From positions 28,503,346 through 28,567,345 of the forward strand of contig NC_052667.1 of assembly GCF_016802725.1 (NCBI RefSeq): a stretch of 64,000 bases of DNA. The letters run 5' to 3'. The position numbers and the translations under genes are program-made. Below are positions 27,461-39,430 of the stretch, in pieces. The notes under the pieces are model-generated. The model saw nothing but the letters and a program-made list of their open reading frames with translations. It had not been told where the DNA came from and did not search any database. The DNA comes from Solenopsis invicta. Lineage: Eukaryota; Arthropoda; Insecta; Hymenoptera; Formicidae. Position 1 is the stretch's first letter, and each line of letters starts with the position of its first letter.

Positions 27461-30400
27461 TCTTTATCGTCTGCTCGCATTAAATCGTTCGCCACGTTAA
27501 TTGAGATGCTCGGGGAAGCGTCACACGAACGTTGCATCACGCGAATCTCCCTTAACTCGACTCTGCAGCTGACGTACATTAACTTACAGACGCTTACGAG
27601 GCTTCCTCCTTCCGTACCCGTAGGTCACGCGCAACACACACGATCGCAACTGACAAGAATGCAGTCTCATCCCCCCCCCCTCTCTCTCTCTCTCTCTCTG
27701 TCTTCCTTTGCGTTGATTTACGTGAGAATATTTTTGCGTGTCTAGAAACGACCTGTCGTGACAAATCGCGCGCACCCGCGATCTCAAATAAGGAGCGATA
27801 AGCGGGGAACTTGTTCCGATTTTATTAGCGCAACGGAATACGCTTGCAAAGAGTTGCAACCTCGGAATTTATTGACTCCATTCATCGAAGGACGATGAAG
27901 AAGATATGCGCTTTTATCCCGGACAAATGATCTTCGCGCACCTTTTTTTTTTTCCTTCACAACTGCCAATTTACTCGGCACTTTTGCACCGCGCCACTCG
28001 AATCTTTTTCGTCTTCTTTCCCTTCGTGCTCCGACTTGGTCTCTTTATCTTTGAATAGTAAATGCGGCGCGGCGCGACGCGGCGGTACACGAGACTCTTA
28101 ATATTTTCAGTTCACTCTTTGCGAGACAAATTCAAGCAATAAATTGGTGCTTAGGTGGGGAAGCGAGAGAGAGTTAACGAATTATTCAATTGCCGCGTGT
28201 AAATTTTTCACTGATTTCCCGTTCCCGGAAACTTTGCGACGCCATCAATTTTTCCAGAGTCCCAAGTGCGCAAGTTGTGGCAAACGTTATTCAAAAACTC
28301 GGTATACCAAGTTCCGTGGATCTCTGATTTCGCCAACCATCAAGATCAATAGCCGCACACGGCAGAAGGAGCCGGGGAGAAGGACCGGTTCATTAAGTGC
28401 GTAACAGAGAAAATCCAGTCGGGCGGGAGGCAAAGCCGAATCGGTTGGCTGCCGGCGGCCGGTGGCCGGTGGCCGCCGCGGCTTTTGAATTTGGTTTCAC
28501 GCCCAACAGATCATGTCGGAATTGTATTACGGCGGAGTTTCTCGCAAAGTTACCGGCCGTAATTGCTATTCTCGTCTGTGCCGGCATGGCACGGCACGGC
28601 ACGGGCGCAGCATCTCGCATTAATCCCGCGTTTCGCGTGTGCGCGAGCGCGGTTTTTGCGCACGAGCAAATTTGCACCCGTCGCTGCCGGTGTTTTATTT
28701 ATCCTTCCATAAACGCCGTGTTTTGCGAGTACATATTTTTATGTTCCGCGTGGATAGGAAAGATCGAATAAAAATTTTTTTCTATTTTTTTTTCAACGCG
28801 TACTCTGTTTTCCGTTCCTCTTTTAGAACAAGTACGACGGTACGATCGCATTCAATCGGACGAAACCAACAACAATCATCGAACAATTACAATCGCGACA
28901 AAGAGGTCGTCCACCTTCTCCGATATTAATTTCATTCAAACACGCGGAGTATTGTATCCAAGTGTTGATGGAACATGTATTCAAAGGGAAAGAGATATCA
29001 AACGTTAATTACCAAGCATGCGTCGAGAGGAATAAATTATTTTCTAGGTAAACCCCGATACGAGCGCGTGAGACTTGGAGATGGAATAAGCGAGATCGCT
29101 CTGGAGCGTTTTGATCCGCATGGCTTTTCGTCGTATTATGTAACGCGCGTTTAATTATTTACCCGGCTGCTGCGAATAATTGCGTTTATTGCGATTTGCA
29201 ATTTTGCACGAAAGGGCAACTCATTTGATTGAAGTATCTTTGCATGCGAGAACGCCTCGCGAAACGTTCCTTTCACCTCGACTCATCTCTCTTTTCGGAG
29301 TCCAGAAGAAGAGAAAGACTTTTCGCCGATTCTGAAAGAAAATATATCGCTCGAGTTAACAGTGAAAACGACATTCTTCGTTGGTTCCGTCAACAATTTG
29401 CGGTTCATCCGCAGCTAGCGTACGTGATTCGCATAAAAATCAAACCGCGACGCGGAGTCCACGTTCCTTTGTCGTCAGATAGCCGTCGCTATCAAAGGCC
29501 GGTAAAAAATTATTCAAGTAAATATGGAAGAGAAGAGAGAACTATAAAAGAGGAAGATGTGTAAAGGCGGAACGAGCGTAGATATATATTAGGAAGAAAA
29601 TAATAAACGGGAAACTCGCGCAACGTCCACCTTTGCTACATTTTACAAATGAGGCAGAGCTCTGTAAAAACACACAGCATAATGGAATTTCCATCATTAT
29701 TGCGGAAATTAATTACTCCTAAGTAACACACGTAACACTGAAACATTGCGCGATCGTCGTATATTGAAGGAAGATGAGTGCGTAATCTTCCGCGTTTAAT
29801 ACTAACTCGATATCCTTCCAACTTGTCTCTTTCGCTCAATATTTATGATAGCGGGGAACAGTATCAAAAAAGAGCGTGAGGGTATGATTTATGCGTAAAG
29901 AGGGTCTTTTAGCGCGAGGCGATCACGATGAAGGACGAGGGTCGAGGGCACGCCTTTTTAAAGGGCTGTCGATTCGCGGCTAGGGAAAAGTGGGATTCTT
30001 TTTGCGCGACCACGGCCGTTGTTCTTTCGGGGAAACTGCCGATATTTGCCTAATTTTACGCTTAGCATGCAAAGAAGCTGCTCTCACCCTTACATATCGA
30101 GGCAATAACGAGTTGCTCTTTTTTTCCGAAAGGGATGGCCTCTCCGCGACTCGTTCCGCAGCGCCTCCCGCCTCTCGCCTCCCGCCTCTGTATTCCAACT
30201 TGCGCGTCTTTGCGCGAGAACGTTCGACGTTTGAATCGACTGAGAGAATTATTGCGCGAGAGAATCCGCGTCATTGATCAAGTTTATCTATCGATAGCGC
30301 GACTGCTCTCTATAAGCCTCTCATTCGATTTATCTCTCTTATCCTTCTCGCTCGTACTTAGCTTTGAATCTAGCTCATTTTCCTAGCGCACAATCCTTTG

Positions 30401-30984
30401 CGAGGGAATAATGTTCTTCGACAATCGGCATAATTCTTTAAATATTTGAAGCAGGGCGCGATCAGCAAATATATTTAAATCTCTACAGTACTCTTCGAAT
30501 AATACATAAATCGATTTACGTCAGATTATAAGTTGATAAGAGGTCTTGAAGCGAGGGCAACGAAACGTGTAACGTGTACCGACTCAATTTCGTGGACCAC
30601 GAAGATAAATCGATTAAGATTTTTCTGCGATTTCTCGCTGCCAATGTAATCTTGTCTCGTAAAACTGCTCTCTGTGCCGCGCGCGCGCGCGCTTTTCGCC
30701 CACATATAGATCAGAAGAGTTATAAAAATACGCGCGCGTCACACTTTTCCAGAATTCCTCCGCCGCGCGCCGTCGCCGCTGGTCACCTCACCGTCCTCTC
30801 CCTCGCAAAGTCGAGCAATTGTCCGATCGGCCGTGCAGCCTCCTCTCTTCGGTCGTCGCTATGCGAGTAGCACAATTAGTTAGCGCACCGTGAACGTTTA
30901 GATGTATCGCAACTCGGACGACGAGCACCGTCGTTCTTCCTGCCGTCACGTCCCGTCGTCGCTGTCGCGCTTCGCCGACGTCGC

Positions 30985-31017
<33 letters not shown>
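30985..31017. repeat. (CGA)n trinucleotide microsatellite
   Basis: A run of about eleven CGA/GAC units that would read as polyaspartate in one plus frame. No supported gene contains it. Confidence 0.9.
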
Positions 31018-31271
31018 TGACAAGAGTCAACGATTTGAGATAACGCGATCATCGAGCTCTAAGAGCAGGTCGATTTACCTGCGGCGTGCCGCACGTTCCA
31101 CGTGTTCTTGTCGTAACTGCCGGCGCCGTTATCGTGGAACAACGCCACGGCGAATATTTCTCCCCGAAAGGGCGAGAAAGGGGATGGAACCTCGAGTATT
31201 CTAGGTGAATATGGGTGGAACCCGCAGCGTCGAGTTTCACGAATTCGCAACGGCGAATCCGAAACGGAGCA

Positions 31272-31302
<31 letters not shown>

Positions 31303-31310
31303 CAAGAATC

Positions 31311-31720
31311 CACACAGAAAAAAAAGAATATTCTTGGTCTAAAAATAATTTTATTTTCAAAATGTTAAATGAATAAAATGCTAAAACGAAGAATTTCGTA
31401 TCAAGAAAAATACAGTCTCGTTATTCAGTAATAAGTTTCATGTGAGTTGAGAGAAAAAAGAAAGCGATATCTTCAAACCAAGAATAAGAATTTTTTAATA
31501 ATAGTTATTATTATCCAGACAATTATATTGTGCTCTTTAGACGAATGAAAATACATGTAATATAAAATGTAATAATTGTTGAAATAAAAAAATTGTCAGA
31601 TTCTTTAATAGAAGATTAAATTACAAGCAAGAATATAATTTTCATACGTAAGCATGAAATCAGTTTGATACAGTGCACGTGCGTATCAGTCGCTGTTCTA
31701 TTCGTACGAGGGAATGGACC
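31311..31720. other. AT-rich insertion-like block
   Basis: After a (GA)n tract, composition becomes AT-rich for about 400 bases. The block begins CACACAGAAAAAAAAG followed by AATATTCTT, similar to the sequence starting at 13,248 (CACACAAAAAAATG then AATTCTT). This suggests the 5' end of a dispersed repeat. No matching inverted right end was found and no coding sequence is present. Confidence 0.35.
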
Positions 31721-31870
31721 CTGGGCTAGACCGAATTCAACTTTCGTCGCACGTTTGTCATCTTTCCGACCTCTTGGCTCGTTGGTACACGTTGTAACGA
31801 CGTTAACATACGTCGACGTGCGCGCGTCGTGAAAAGAGGTAGAGAGTAGTAGGCAGTAGGCCTCGCCGCC

Positions 31871-31909
31871 GCCTACCGCCTACCGCCTACCGCGCCTACC
31901 GCCTACCGT
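31871..31909. repeat. Tandem CCTACCG heptamers
   Basis: About five copies of the heptamer CCTACCG, one interrupted by an extra GC. Confidence 0.85.
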
Positions 31910-32659
31910 ACCATCGCGCGATCGATTTTTCCATTTTCTCGAGCGTTGACCATCGTTTTTCTCGATGGGTAAAGGTGGCGGAGAGCGAAAGGAATAAAGA
32001 ACCCCCACGCGGTAGTGCGAACGTGGCGAACGTGGAATGTGCGCATTGCGCCAGCCAGACAGACCCAAGTTAAGTCCCTTGGATTCGAATCCAATATGAA
32101 AAATCCCGTCCATTCAAATAAGGCGACGATGTGTGGGAGGGTGTACGCGAGCAACAAGCTCTACCCCCGACCGGATAGAGCAGATTTTCAATATCCCGCC
32201 GTTCGCGAATCGCCTTATCGTATGACTTATTGAGTACGTTCGAAGCTCGCGCTCGTTCGCGAAGCTTTTGACGGATTTATCACGTGCGTGCTCGCGGTGC
32301 TCGTGGTGCTCGCGCGCGCGCACGTTATCTTGTAAATCGAAAATTTAACGCGCGATTCCATCCGTTCCTCTGCAAGTTCCACTTTGATGTCACTCATGGC
32401 AATTTTTCAACAAAGTCGCGAAATATTTCACCTTCAATTAAATGATAATAATATATTGTTTGTCGCACAAAAGATTGATTAACGACAGACTAGACAAGTA
32501 TAATACAAGTAATGTACATGAAAGACAGAATATATGCGAAAAGGAAGCTATCGGCAAGATTACTAATATGATATGATATATCTATCCAAAAATAAAAAAT
32601 ATGTAATACGAAGAAATGAAGAGGTTGAAAGCAAATGATGTGAGTAGAACGCAATAGGG

Positions 32660-33970
32660 TCACAGATGTTGAGTAAAACACAACGGAGAGTACATATCAA
32701 TATTAGAATACGAGTATACATAGAACACCGAGCATGAGAGATGATAGAAAAGAAGGCAAAATTTCCTCTCTAGAGAACAATTAGACGCGAATTTATCAAG
32801 AGGCAGCAGGTCCTTAAAGCGGGTTTTGTCTTGCGTCGACTTAAAAAAATCTTCCGCACATATAGTATATATAGCATAAATGTATACACAGAGAACACTG
32901 TGTATACGTCTATATAGAGTTGTGCTGGGATCTCGACAGTGCCGTCTACCGAGTCGAACTCGTACTAGGTCGGTGCAGTCACCACCTGGCCTAAAACCGC
33001 TGCACATCTCACCCTCTGAATTTTCTCGTCTTCCATCCTCCAGAGACCCGCATCTGTCAATCCTCGAGCGGATCGGACGCGGTAAGTACAGAGGAGTATC
33101 GACAGGCTCGTTCGCGATGGCACGCGATGAATTCTCTCGTGCGCGAGAGAGAGAATCTCTCCGAGAGAACCGCTTTCGGCGATGGAAGGAACGAGCGCAA
33201 CACCCCTTCGTCGATCGCGCTTGGTGGATCTTCCTTTTCCTGCTCCGTTCGGCGAGTGCGCGAGGACCGTGTGTGCGAATCCGCGAGAGAGACGTTTCTT
33301 CTCCGCGACGAGAATCGCGAAGGTCGATAGCATCGCGCTCGCGCAATCTCCGCGTTCGGAGGAACGACACCAGAGACGACGACGACAGGAGGAGAAAGAC
33401 CTGGGTGACTTGGCCGAGGAGTGGAAAAAAAAAGAGTACATGTGCGTGGGAAAGAGACTCGGGTCGGTAAACGCGCACGTCGCGAGATCCCTCTGGGTGA
33501 GATTCCGCCGAGGGCGAGGGCGACGGCGACGGCGACGGCGTCGAAGGGCTCCCGCTCCCGCCTCCAAGGTCTTGGCCCTTGACTCGACCGGGCCGACGCC
33601 ACGCCGTGTGTTTGCCGGTATCGATTCGCCGCCGCCAGTGGATACACCGGGCGACGGGCGACGGGCGACGCACTCGGCTGTCGCCGCGCGACCGGCGCGA
33701 CTGGTTGCCAGAGCGCGGCGCGTTTGCACACATCCCCAGATCCTGTCCCGCTCTCTTCGTCGAGGACTCGTCGAGATTCTCTCTTCCGACATCTGCCTTC
33801 CATTGTGGCTAACTAGTTGTTTCTCGCGACGATTCATGCTCATCGTTACTTTCTTCGTTCGTTGTCCGTTTCGCGTGACATGGATCATCGTCACTGGAGG
33901 GTGGTGGTTCCAGTCCAGGCGAGGAACTCGAGCGCGAATCTGCGTTGATGAGAGTGAGATGACCCTGTGA
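32660..33970. other. GC- and CpG-rich segment open in several frames
   Basis: This segment stays open for 190-360 codons in at least five frames on both strands. The translations are dominated by Arg, Ser and Pro, do not resemble a known family and contain GC-rich triplet runs near 33,510-33,540. The openness is best explained by composition. It might be a CpG-rich promoter or an untranslated exon lying about 3 kb upstream of the first recognised syndecan exon, but nothing in the sequence proves that. Confidence 0.4.
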
Positions 33971-34514
33971 GTGCAAAGGAGCCCGAATTTATATCGTAGG
34001 TGCCCATCTCTTTTTCATCGATGGAGAGTCCTCCCTGCATTCATCCAGGTTTATTTGCCATCGTTTGTTCCCCTTCGCTCGGTCTGGATCCATCTTGAAA
34101 GAATGCGCGGAGATATTGTCGTACCTGCTCTCTTTCTATTCCCCTGCGCCTTTAGTGGCCAACAATCGCCGCAAAGCGGATCATCATAAACTTTATCGAG
34201 AGTTCGATAACATTCGTTCGAAAAACGATACGAGAAGAGACAGGCATCAGAGAAGTGGATGTAGTAATCGGTGTATGATTCACATGGAAACTGAAATATA
34301 TATAAAACAAAAGTTATTTTAGATATGAGATTCCAATAACCGGAAATGACTAATATTTTTGCTTGACTATTTTTCCGATAGCGGTGATTTGTCATCAGTG
34401 AATTGTCAGTCAGTTTAACGTCGCGTAATTTGGTTATTTTCTCTTTTTAAACGAGTTCAAATCCCATCGTATTGAATGCGAGCGACGTCGACGTGTCGTA
34501 CCGTGTCAATGCAC

Positions 34515-34551
34515 GCTTGTCGCTTGTCGCTTGTCGCTTGTCGCTTGTCGC
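34515..34551. repeat. Five tandem copies of the heptamer GCTTGTC
   Basis: Five uninterrupted copies of GCTTGTC are visible. The array is of the same size and unit length as the one at 19,634 but has a different unit. Confidence 0.95.
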
Positions 34552-34942
34552 ATACGCGCAGAAACGAAACGGAAACGAAACGCAACTCGTTGGATGCGCT
34601 GGACGCGCGCGTGTTTTCCACGGTCATCGGGTACTCATTGTCTTTCCTGACGAAAAGCGAAAGGGAGGAGATCGCCCGAGCTGTCCCGACCAACTCGAGA
34701 GCACGGAGAGCGAGATACGAGAACAAATTTCGTTCTATCGATCGTGACGCGCTCTCGTTAATAGCGCCATTCAATCGCAAGTATTGACGTGACGAAGGTC
34801 GACGAGACGAAATTTTTTAATAATAAGTCGAGTATTAAACCGATATGTACCGAATAACGCAAGAAATAAGGAGAGAAATGCCATTTTTCGATCGAAGCGG
34901 ATTTTGATCTTTAATAATATTGGTAAATATATTTTTCAGTTC

Positions 34943-35179
34943 TACACTGAGAAAAAAATGCTGCAATATGAATTAAAAGGTACTTTGATTCAATTAAACG
35001 TCGAATCACGGACTACCATTAACGTATGTAGTTGATTCGACTAAATTTTATTCATTCAACTATATTTGTTATTGTCTTTACTCTTAATTTTTTTGTTTCA
35101 TTAATACTGTTAGTGAATTAACAAAATATTTCAAATTAAACTGATGCTGTTGAGTCAACAGCATTTTTTCTCTGTGGTA
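34943..35179. mobile_element. MITE-like element with TA-flanked inverted ends
   Basis: The left end reads TA then CACTGAGAAAAAAATGCTG. The right end, read as reverse complement, is CCACAGAGAAAAAATGCTG with TA outside it. Inverted ends of about 19 bp flanked by TA, a length of about 235 bp and an AT-rich interior without a transposase frame fit a non-autonomous Tc1/mariner-type element. The superfamily assignment rests only on the TA flanks. Confidence 0.7.
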
Positions 35180-36036
35180 TAAAGTGTTTGACGATAAGGA
35201 TTGTCGGACTATAGTTTTTTCAAATGTAGCATCATTATCAAATCTGACAATTAATTTTGACATATTTTCAGCTTCAGTTTAAGATATTTTTCGTTATCTT
35301 TACAACTATTCGCACTGTCGTTTTCATCACGTCTTTATGAAATATTCTATATCCACTTGTGATCGCATGACGACGCGACTAGACGATTAACACATCGTAG
35401 AATCCTCAGGCGCAAAGCCTGTTCTTTCAAACGCGTTTTATGTTATCAGTTTCATAAAATAATATATCTGTAGAACAGCTGCATCCTTCTTTCTTTCTCT
35501 CTTTCGATCGTTCCGGGAAAACCTTATTTTCTTATGACGACAATATCGCATGAATCGCATCGCGAGAATATATTGGCGTTTTGCGATTCCGCTTGTACGT
35601 TTCTCGCGGCGCGTCGCTTCGCATTCCGCGGACATCACGTAACCGGAAGCGTGGGCTATTCCGCCGTTTCCTCCTCAATCATCCGCTCGTCGTGGCCGCT
35701 CTTCGTTACACGCCAGCCGTCCGTAGTTTGCTCAATTTAACAACGCGAGATGCAGTTTTATCGTGCGCCCTTGAAGAAATATCTCTGGCGTGAAATTGAA
35801 GCGGTAAATCTGGTCGAGTTTTTCGCGACCCGTTACTATATGCGCGTTAATGCGCGTTAAGCGCGAAAGGCACGCGCGATGAGAGATACGAAATATCAGC
35901 CGCGAAGCGAACGAGACGCCATGGAGCGCGTTTTTCTATTTTGGTGCTAGGCAACGGGAAGGAGATGAAGACATTCTGAAAATAGAACGGAGCAACGTTA
36001 ACCCGCGCCACCCACGCTGATCCTTCAGGAACCCCG

Positions 36037-36047
36037 TCCTCCTCCTC

Positions 36048-36081
<34 letters not shown>
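36037..36081. repeat. (TCC)n/(TCG)n compound microsatellite
   Basis: Several TCC units run directly into about ten TCG units. A (CT)n tract follows at about 36,135-36,166. These lie between 600 and 470 bases upstream of the first recognised syndecan exon. Confidence 0.9.
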
Positions 36082-36082
<1 letters not shown>

Positions 36083-36132
36083 GGGGCCCTTTATCCTTTC
36101 CATCTTTATATTCTCTTATGGAATTTACCTCG

Positions 36133-36169
<37 letters not shown>

Positions 36170-36631
36170 GACTTATCTCGACTTCCGTTGAACCTGAAAT
36201 TTGCGCGTATTTGCATGATGATGCTCGACGACGAGGACGATGACGATGCTAGATGACTAAATTCCGCGCTCCGCTTATGGCAACTACCGCGAGAGGTGGA
36301 AGCGAGATGGAAGAGATCGTTCCTATCCTCTCGTAGTGGAGTTAAATTAAAATTTAATGAACCGCGGGACCCGGGTTCCCTTTCATGTCACAGAGATCCC
36401 GTCGCGCGTCGAGGAGGATGCGCTTAGATATGCGCGTGCCTTTAATTACGTTAGCTCGGGTGTCGCGGAGCTTTGCGTTCCGCGATGCGGTAGCAAGCGC
36501 ACTCCGTGCAGGACGTGTCAATGACCTGTGGCGGGATATCCCACAGTTGTTGGTTCGCGCCAGACGATCCCCGCGAGACTCGACGTCGATTACGACGCGT
36601 TCAATCACATATCGTTTTCTCTGATTTTCAG

Positions 36632-38474
36632 AAGGAACAGAACGACAGCAAACAGAGGACGTCGGCGAGCTCGACTTACAACACGTTCCCGGATGACCTG
36701 TACTTGGATGATCAGGACGCCTTAGAGGGTTCCGGCCGAGGTGGCAGCGACAATCGCGACGACCTCGAGGCCTCGGGCAGCGGCCTTGGCCCTGATGACG
36801 AGGACGGGGACGACGACCATGGTATGACATTCGATATCTCTCTCTTTAAATGCATTTTAACCAGACTATTATTTCTCAGTCGGTTAATAAATCTCTTAAT
36901 GAAGGAAAGATTAAATGTTACAATGTCATTTTTGTTTATTACAATGTTTATCCGATAAGTAGCCTGTTTTCTCAACGATAATTCCATTTCGTATATATCA
37001 GAGATTTCTTGCTAATTTTTTATACAATATCCGGTTAGTTAAAAAATGTCAATTGCCAAAGTAAAAACGTAAAAATATCGTACGGGGATCACAAAAGCGA
37101 CGGCGCGATGTCGGAAGAATTTTTCCAAAAATTGAAAAATGGACGATATCGGCGCGTATTCATCGTAGATCGTTTCTCATCTCCAATCACTGTGATTGGA
37201 TATTTCATTTTCAAGTTTTGCGTACGCTAGTCGAAACGTCGGAAAAAAAAATTTCTCCCAGATCTACGTTTGGATCTATGGAAGATATCAATTCTAATGC
37301 ATTCTTCATAACTATGTTGCGTTACAGAGTTTACCGGTAATAATGGATTAGAGATCCCAAGCAAACCGACCGAAGCGAGACCTCCATACATCGACGAGAC
37401 AAATGTCAAAACTAAACAGCAGGTAAGCGTGTTTCTGCATTTATATAATTTTACAAAATTCCTATTTGAATCCTGCATTACGCAAATAAGAAATTTATGG
37501 AATTCTATTACCGTCCAGCATTCATAACTATTTTGCACAATGCGAAAATTATTGTGAGCAGCGCAATAATTATTGCCTTTTAATGCAAATCGTTGGATTT
37601 GTTCCATTGGAACAAGAGCACAGGTCACAAAGCAACTTGAGCAAAAGCGTAATAAAAAAAGAAATTGCATTTTATATATTGCAGCAGTATATCATATTTT
37701 CGCGACATTTTACGATATTGCGCTTGATGCTTCTTGCACAGGCGTGCAATCTAATTTGGCCGATTAGAGTGCTGACGCGACACTTTCCGCTCGGAAGGAG
37801 GGATTACTATATTTTTGTTCGACGACACGCGACGCGCGCTTCTTCTCTCGCATGGGATCGCGAATTAAACAGATTAAAGTGATCGAGTCGTATCCAATTT
37901 CCAGACTACCATTGACACCGTGAACCGACCCGGCAACGAGATCAACGTAATCGAGCCCTCAGGCACGGAAGACGATCACGCTGACAACACCGACGAAATC
38001 CACGAGGTCTATATCATGAATCCGAAACCCGGGGACCGCGCCAGCTCGTTCTTTGCGCAGCCAGGCGTACTAGCCGGTGAGTGTAAAAGTGCAGACGAAA
38101 GCTTTCCGTCCAACTCGAACAAAGAGTGGGTATCAAACTATCTCGAGAATCGAAATAGTTCGATATCTGTAATTTTACAGAGACGACGCGGCGATGTAAG
38201 ATGATTATTAACGCACGTATTGACCGAAAGCTATACTCTTTACAAGTCCGAAAATTATTAAATGTAATACATCTCGATCTTCGTACTTTCAGCTGTGATC
38301 GGCGGCGCCGTAGTGGGTCTCCTCTGCGCGATACTGGTGGTCATGTTCATCGTGTACCGAATGCGCAAGAAGGACGAGGGCTCGTACGCTCTCGACGAAC
38401 CGAGGAGATCGCCTGCGGCGCAGGCTTTTCCTAAGCCGGGCGCGCCTCACCACAATCGGGAGTTCTACGCTTGA
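36632..38474 (+). CDS. Sdc: Syndecan, 3' four coding exons (5' exons missing)
   Basis: Transmembrane heparan-sulfate proteoglycan that binds growth factors, guidance cues and matrix at the cell surface. Exons inferred from AG/GT sites: 36632-36821, 37328-37422, 37905-38076, 38293-38474; phases 1, 0 and 1 match throughout. The first exon encodes an acidic ectodomain with Ser-Gly glycosaminoglycan sites (LEGSGRGG, LEASGSGLG). The last exon gives a Gly/Ala/Val-rich transmembrane helix (AVIGGAVVGLLC onward), the conserved C1 motif RMRKKDEGSYALDEP and the C-terminal EFYA, the PDZ-binding C2 motif shared by all syndecans. No signal peptide or initiator ATG is joined to it: the first exon is entered at an acceptor in phase 0, so at least one upstream exon exists, either in the preceding 36 kb or beyond the window. 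Family identity is very secure. Confidence 0.95.
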
Positions 38475-38711
38475 GGCGACGGCGGCGCGATGGCGACTTC
38501 ACCGATTCCTCTCGCGATCTCACGCTGCCGAGCCGAGTAAAGACCCACCGACGATCAACGCCCGCTTTCGGAAACCCGATGGTCGATGGTGAAACAATTA
38601 CTACGGCGAACCGCATGGCACGCGCTCATAGACTCTCCCGAAAGATGCAAAGTTTTATTCGAGAAACGTCGCTCAGAACGTCGGCCGCTTCTCGATTACA
38701 CGGATCCCCCC

Positions 38712-38716
<5 letters not shown>

Positions 38717-38756
<40 letters not shown>
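38717..38756. repeat. (CA)n dinucleotide microsatellite
   Basis: About twenty CA units preceded by a poly-C run, roughly 240 bases after the syndecan stop codon and so probably in its 3' UTR. Confidence 0.95.
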
Positions 38757-38758
<2 letters not shown>

Positions 38759-39339
38759 CTTCAGCGGTCCCTGTCGATATCTCCCTTGTTCTTAGATTTA
38801 AATCGACCGTTATAACATATCCCCCACCCAACTATCCGCATTCTTTCCCCGTTTTCCTTCTCAGAAAGCAACTTTTCAGTAATTCTCCCAATGATGATTC
38901 TTCCCCCTTTGATTTTAAGCTCGAGTCGCAACAACGACGTTCACGCGCACGACTTCTCGGTCGTTCGAATTTTTCTTGTCTCCAAGATGACTGTATTTTC
39001 TTACGCGCTGTATCTCATCGTGTTCAAAGAGAAAGATTTACGCGAGTAAGAGATTCTGAGACAGGATGAATTCGCGATTATTGGCCGATGGACCGAACGC
39101 CAAACTTTTTCAGCTTGACGCCTAGTTTGCCCTGTGTAAACTTTCCTTTCCGTTATCCTGACTTTAACCACATCCGCTGATCTCCGAAAAGAATCTCTTT
39201 GGAGTGTAATCATCCCGGCTGGTGACTGAAGCGACGGACAATGAACGACGAGACTATGGTTCTCGTATATATCCCGTCGAGACACCGTCGGCGAGGTTGC
39301 ACCAATTCCAAGATGCATTTACAAGCGTATTTAGAGAGC

Positions 39340-39349
39340 GTATATATAT

Positions 39350-39394
<45 letters not shown>

Positions 39395-39430
39395 ATATAT
39401 ATGTACGTGTATGTATACGTATATACATGT
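39340..39430. repeat. (TA)n-rich tract
   Basis: Alternating TA for most of 90 bases, grading into GTATATAC-type units on the right. Likely within the syndecan 3' UTR or just beyond it. Confidence 0.9.

Larger units (their letters stand above)
15000..31310. other. Gene-free CpG-rich region with dense microsatellites
   Basis: No exon of a recognisable gene was found on either strand. Visible elements are simple repeats: (CT)n at about 17,300 and 27,426, (CG)n near 19,000 and 26,920, a TTGAGGC-type heptamer array at 19,634, (TCG)n at 21,033, (GT)n near 22,036, (GGA)n at 25,476 and (CGA)n at 30,985. The open frames here are low-complexity and overlap on both strands. One acceptor-like site followed by a Gly/Ser-rich open frame at 23,107 is reported separately as a weak exon candidate. 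Confidence 0.5.

Noticed and set aside
33118..33290. A plus-strand frame containing AWWIFLFLLRSASARG that could pass for a signal peptide of the missing syndecan exon.
   Set aside because: The n-region before it would be about 40 residues, and no good donor in phase 0 follows to join the exon at 36,632.
32660..33894. Open frames of 357, 309 and 248 codons on the minus strand and 262 and 196 on the plus strand.
   Set aside because: They overlap one another in different frames on both strands, are Arg/Ser/Pro-rich and match no family; base composition explains them.
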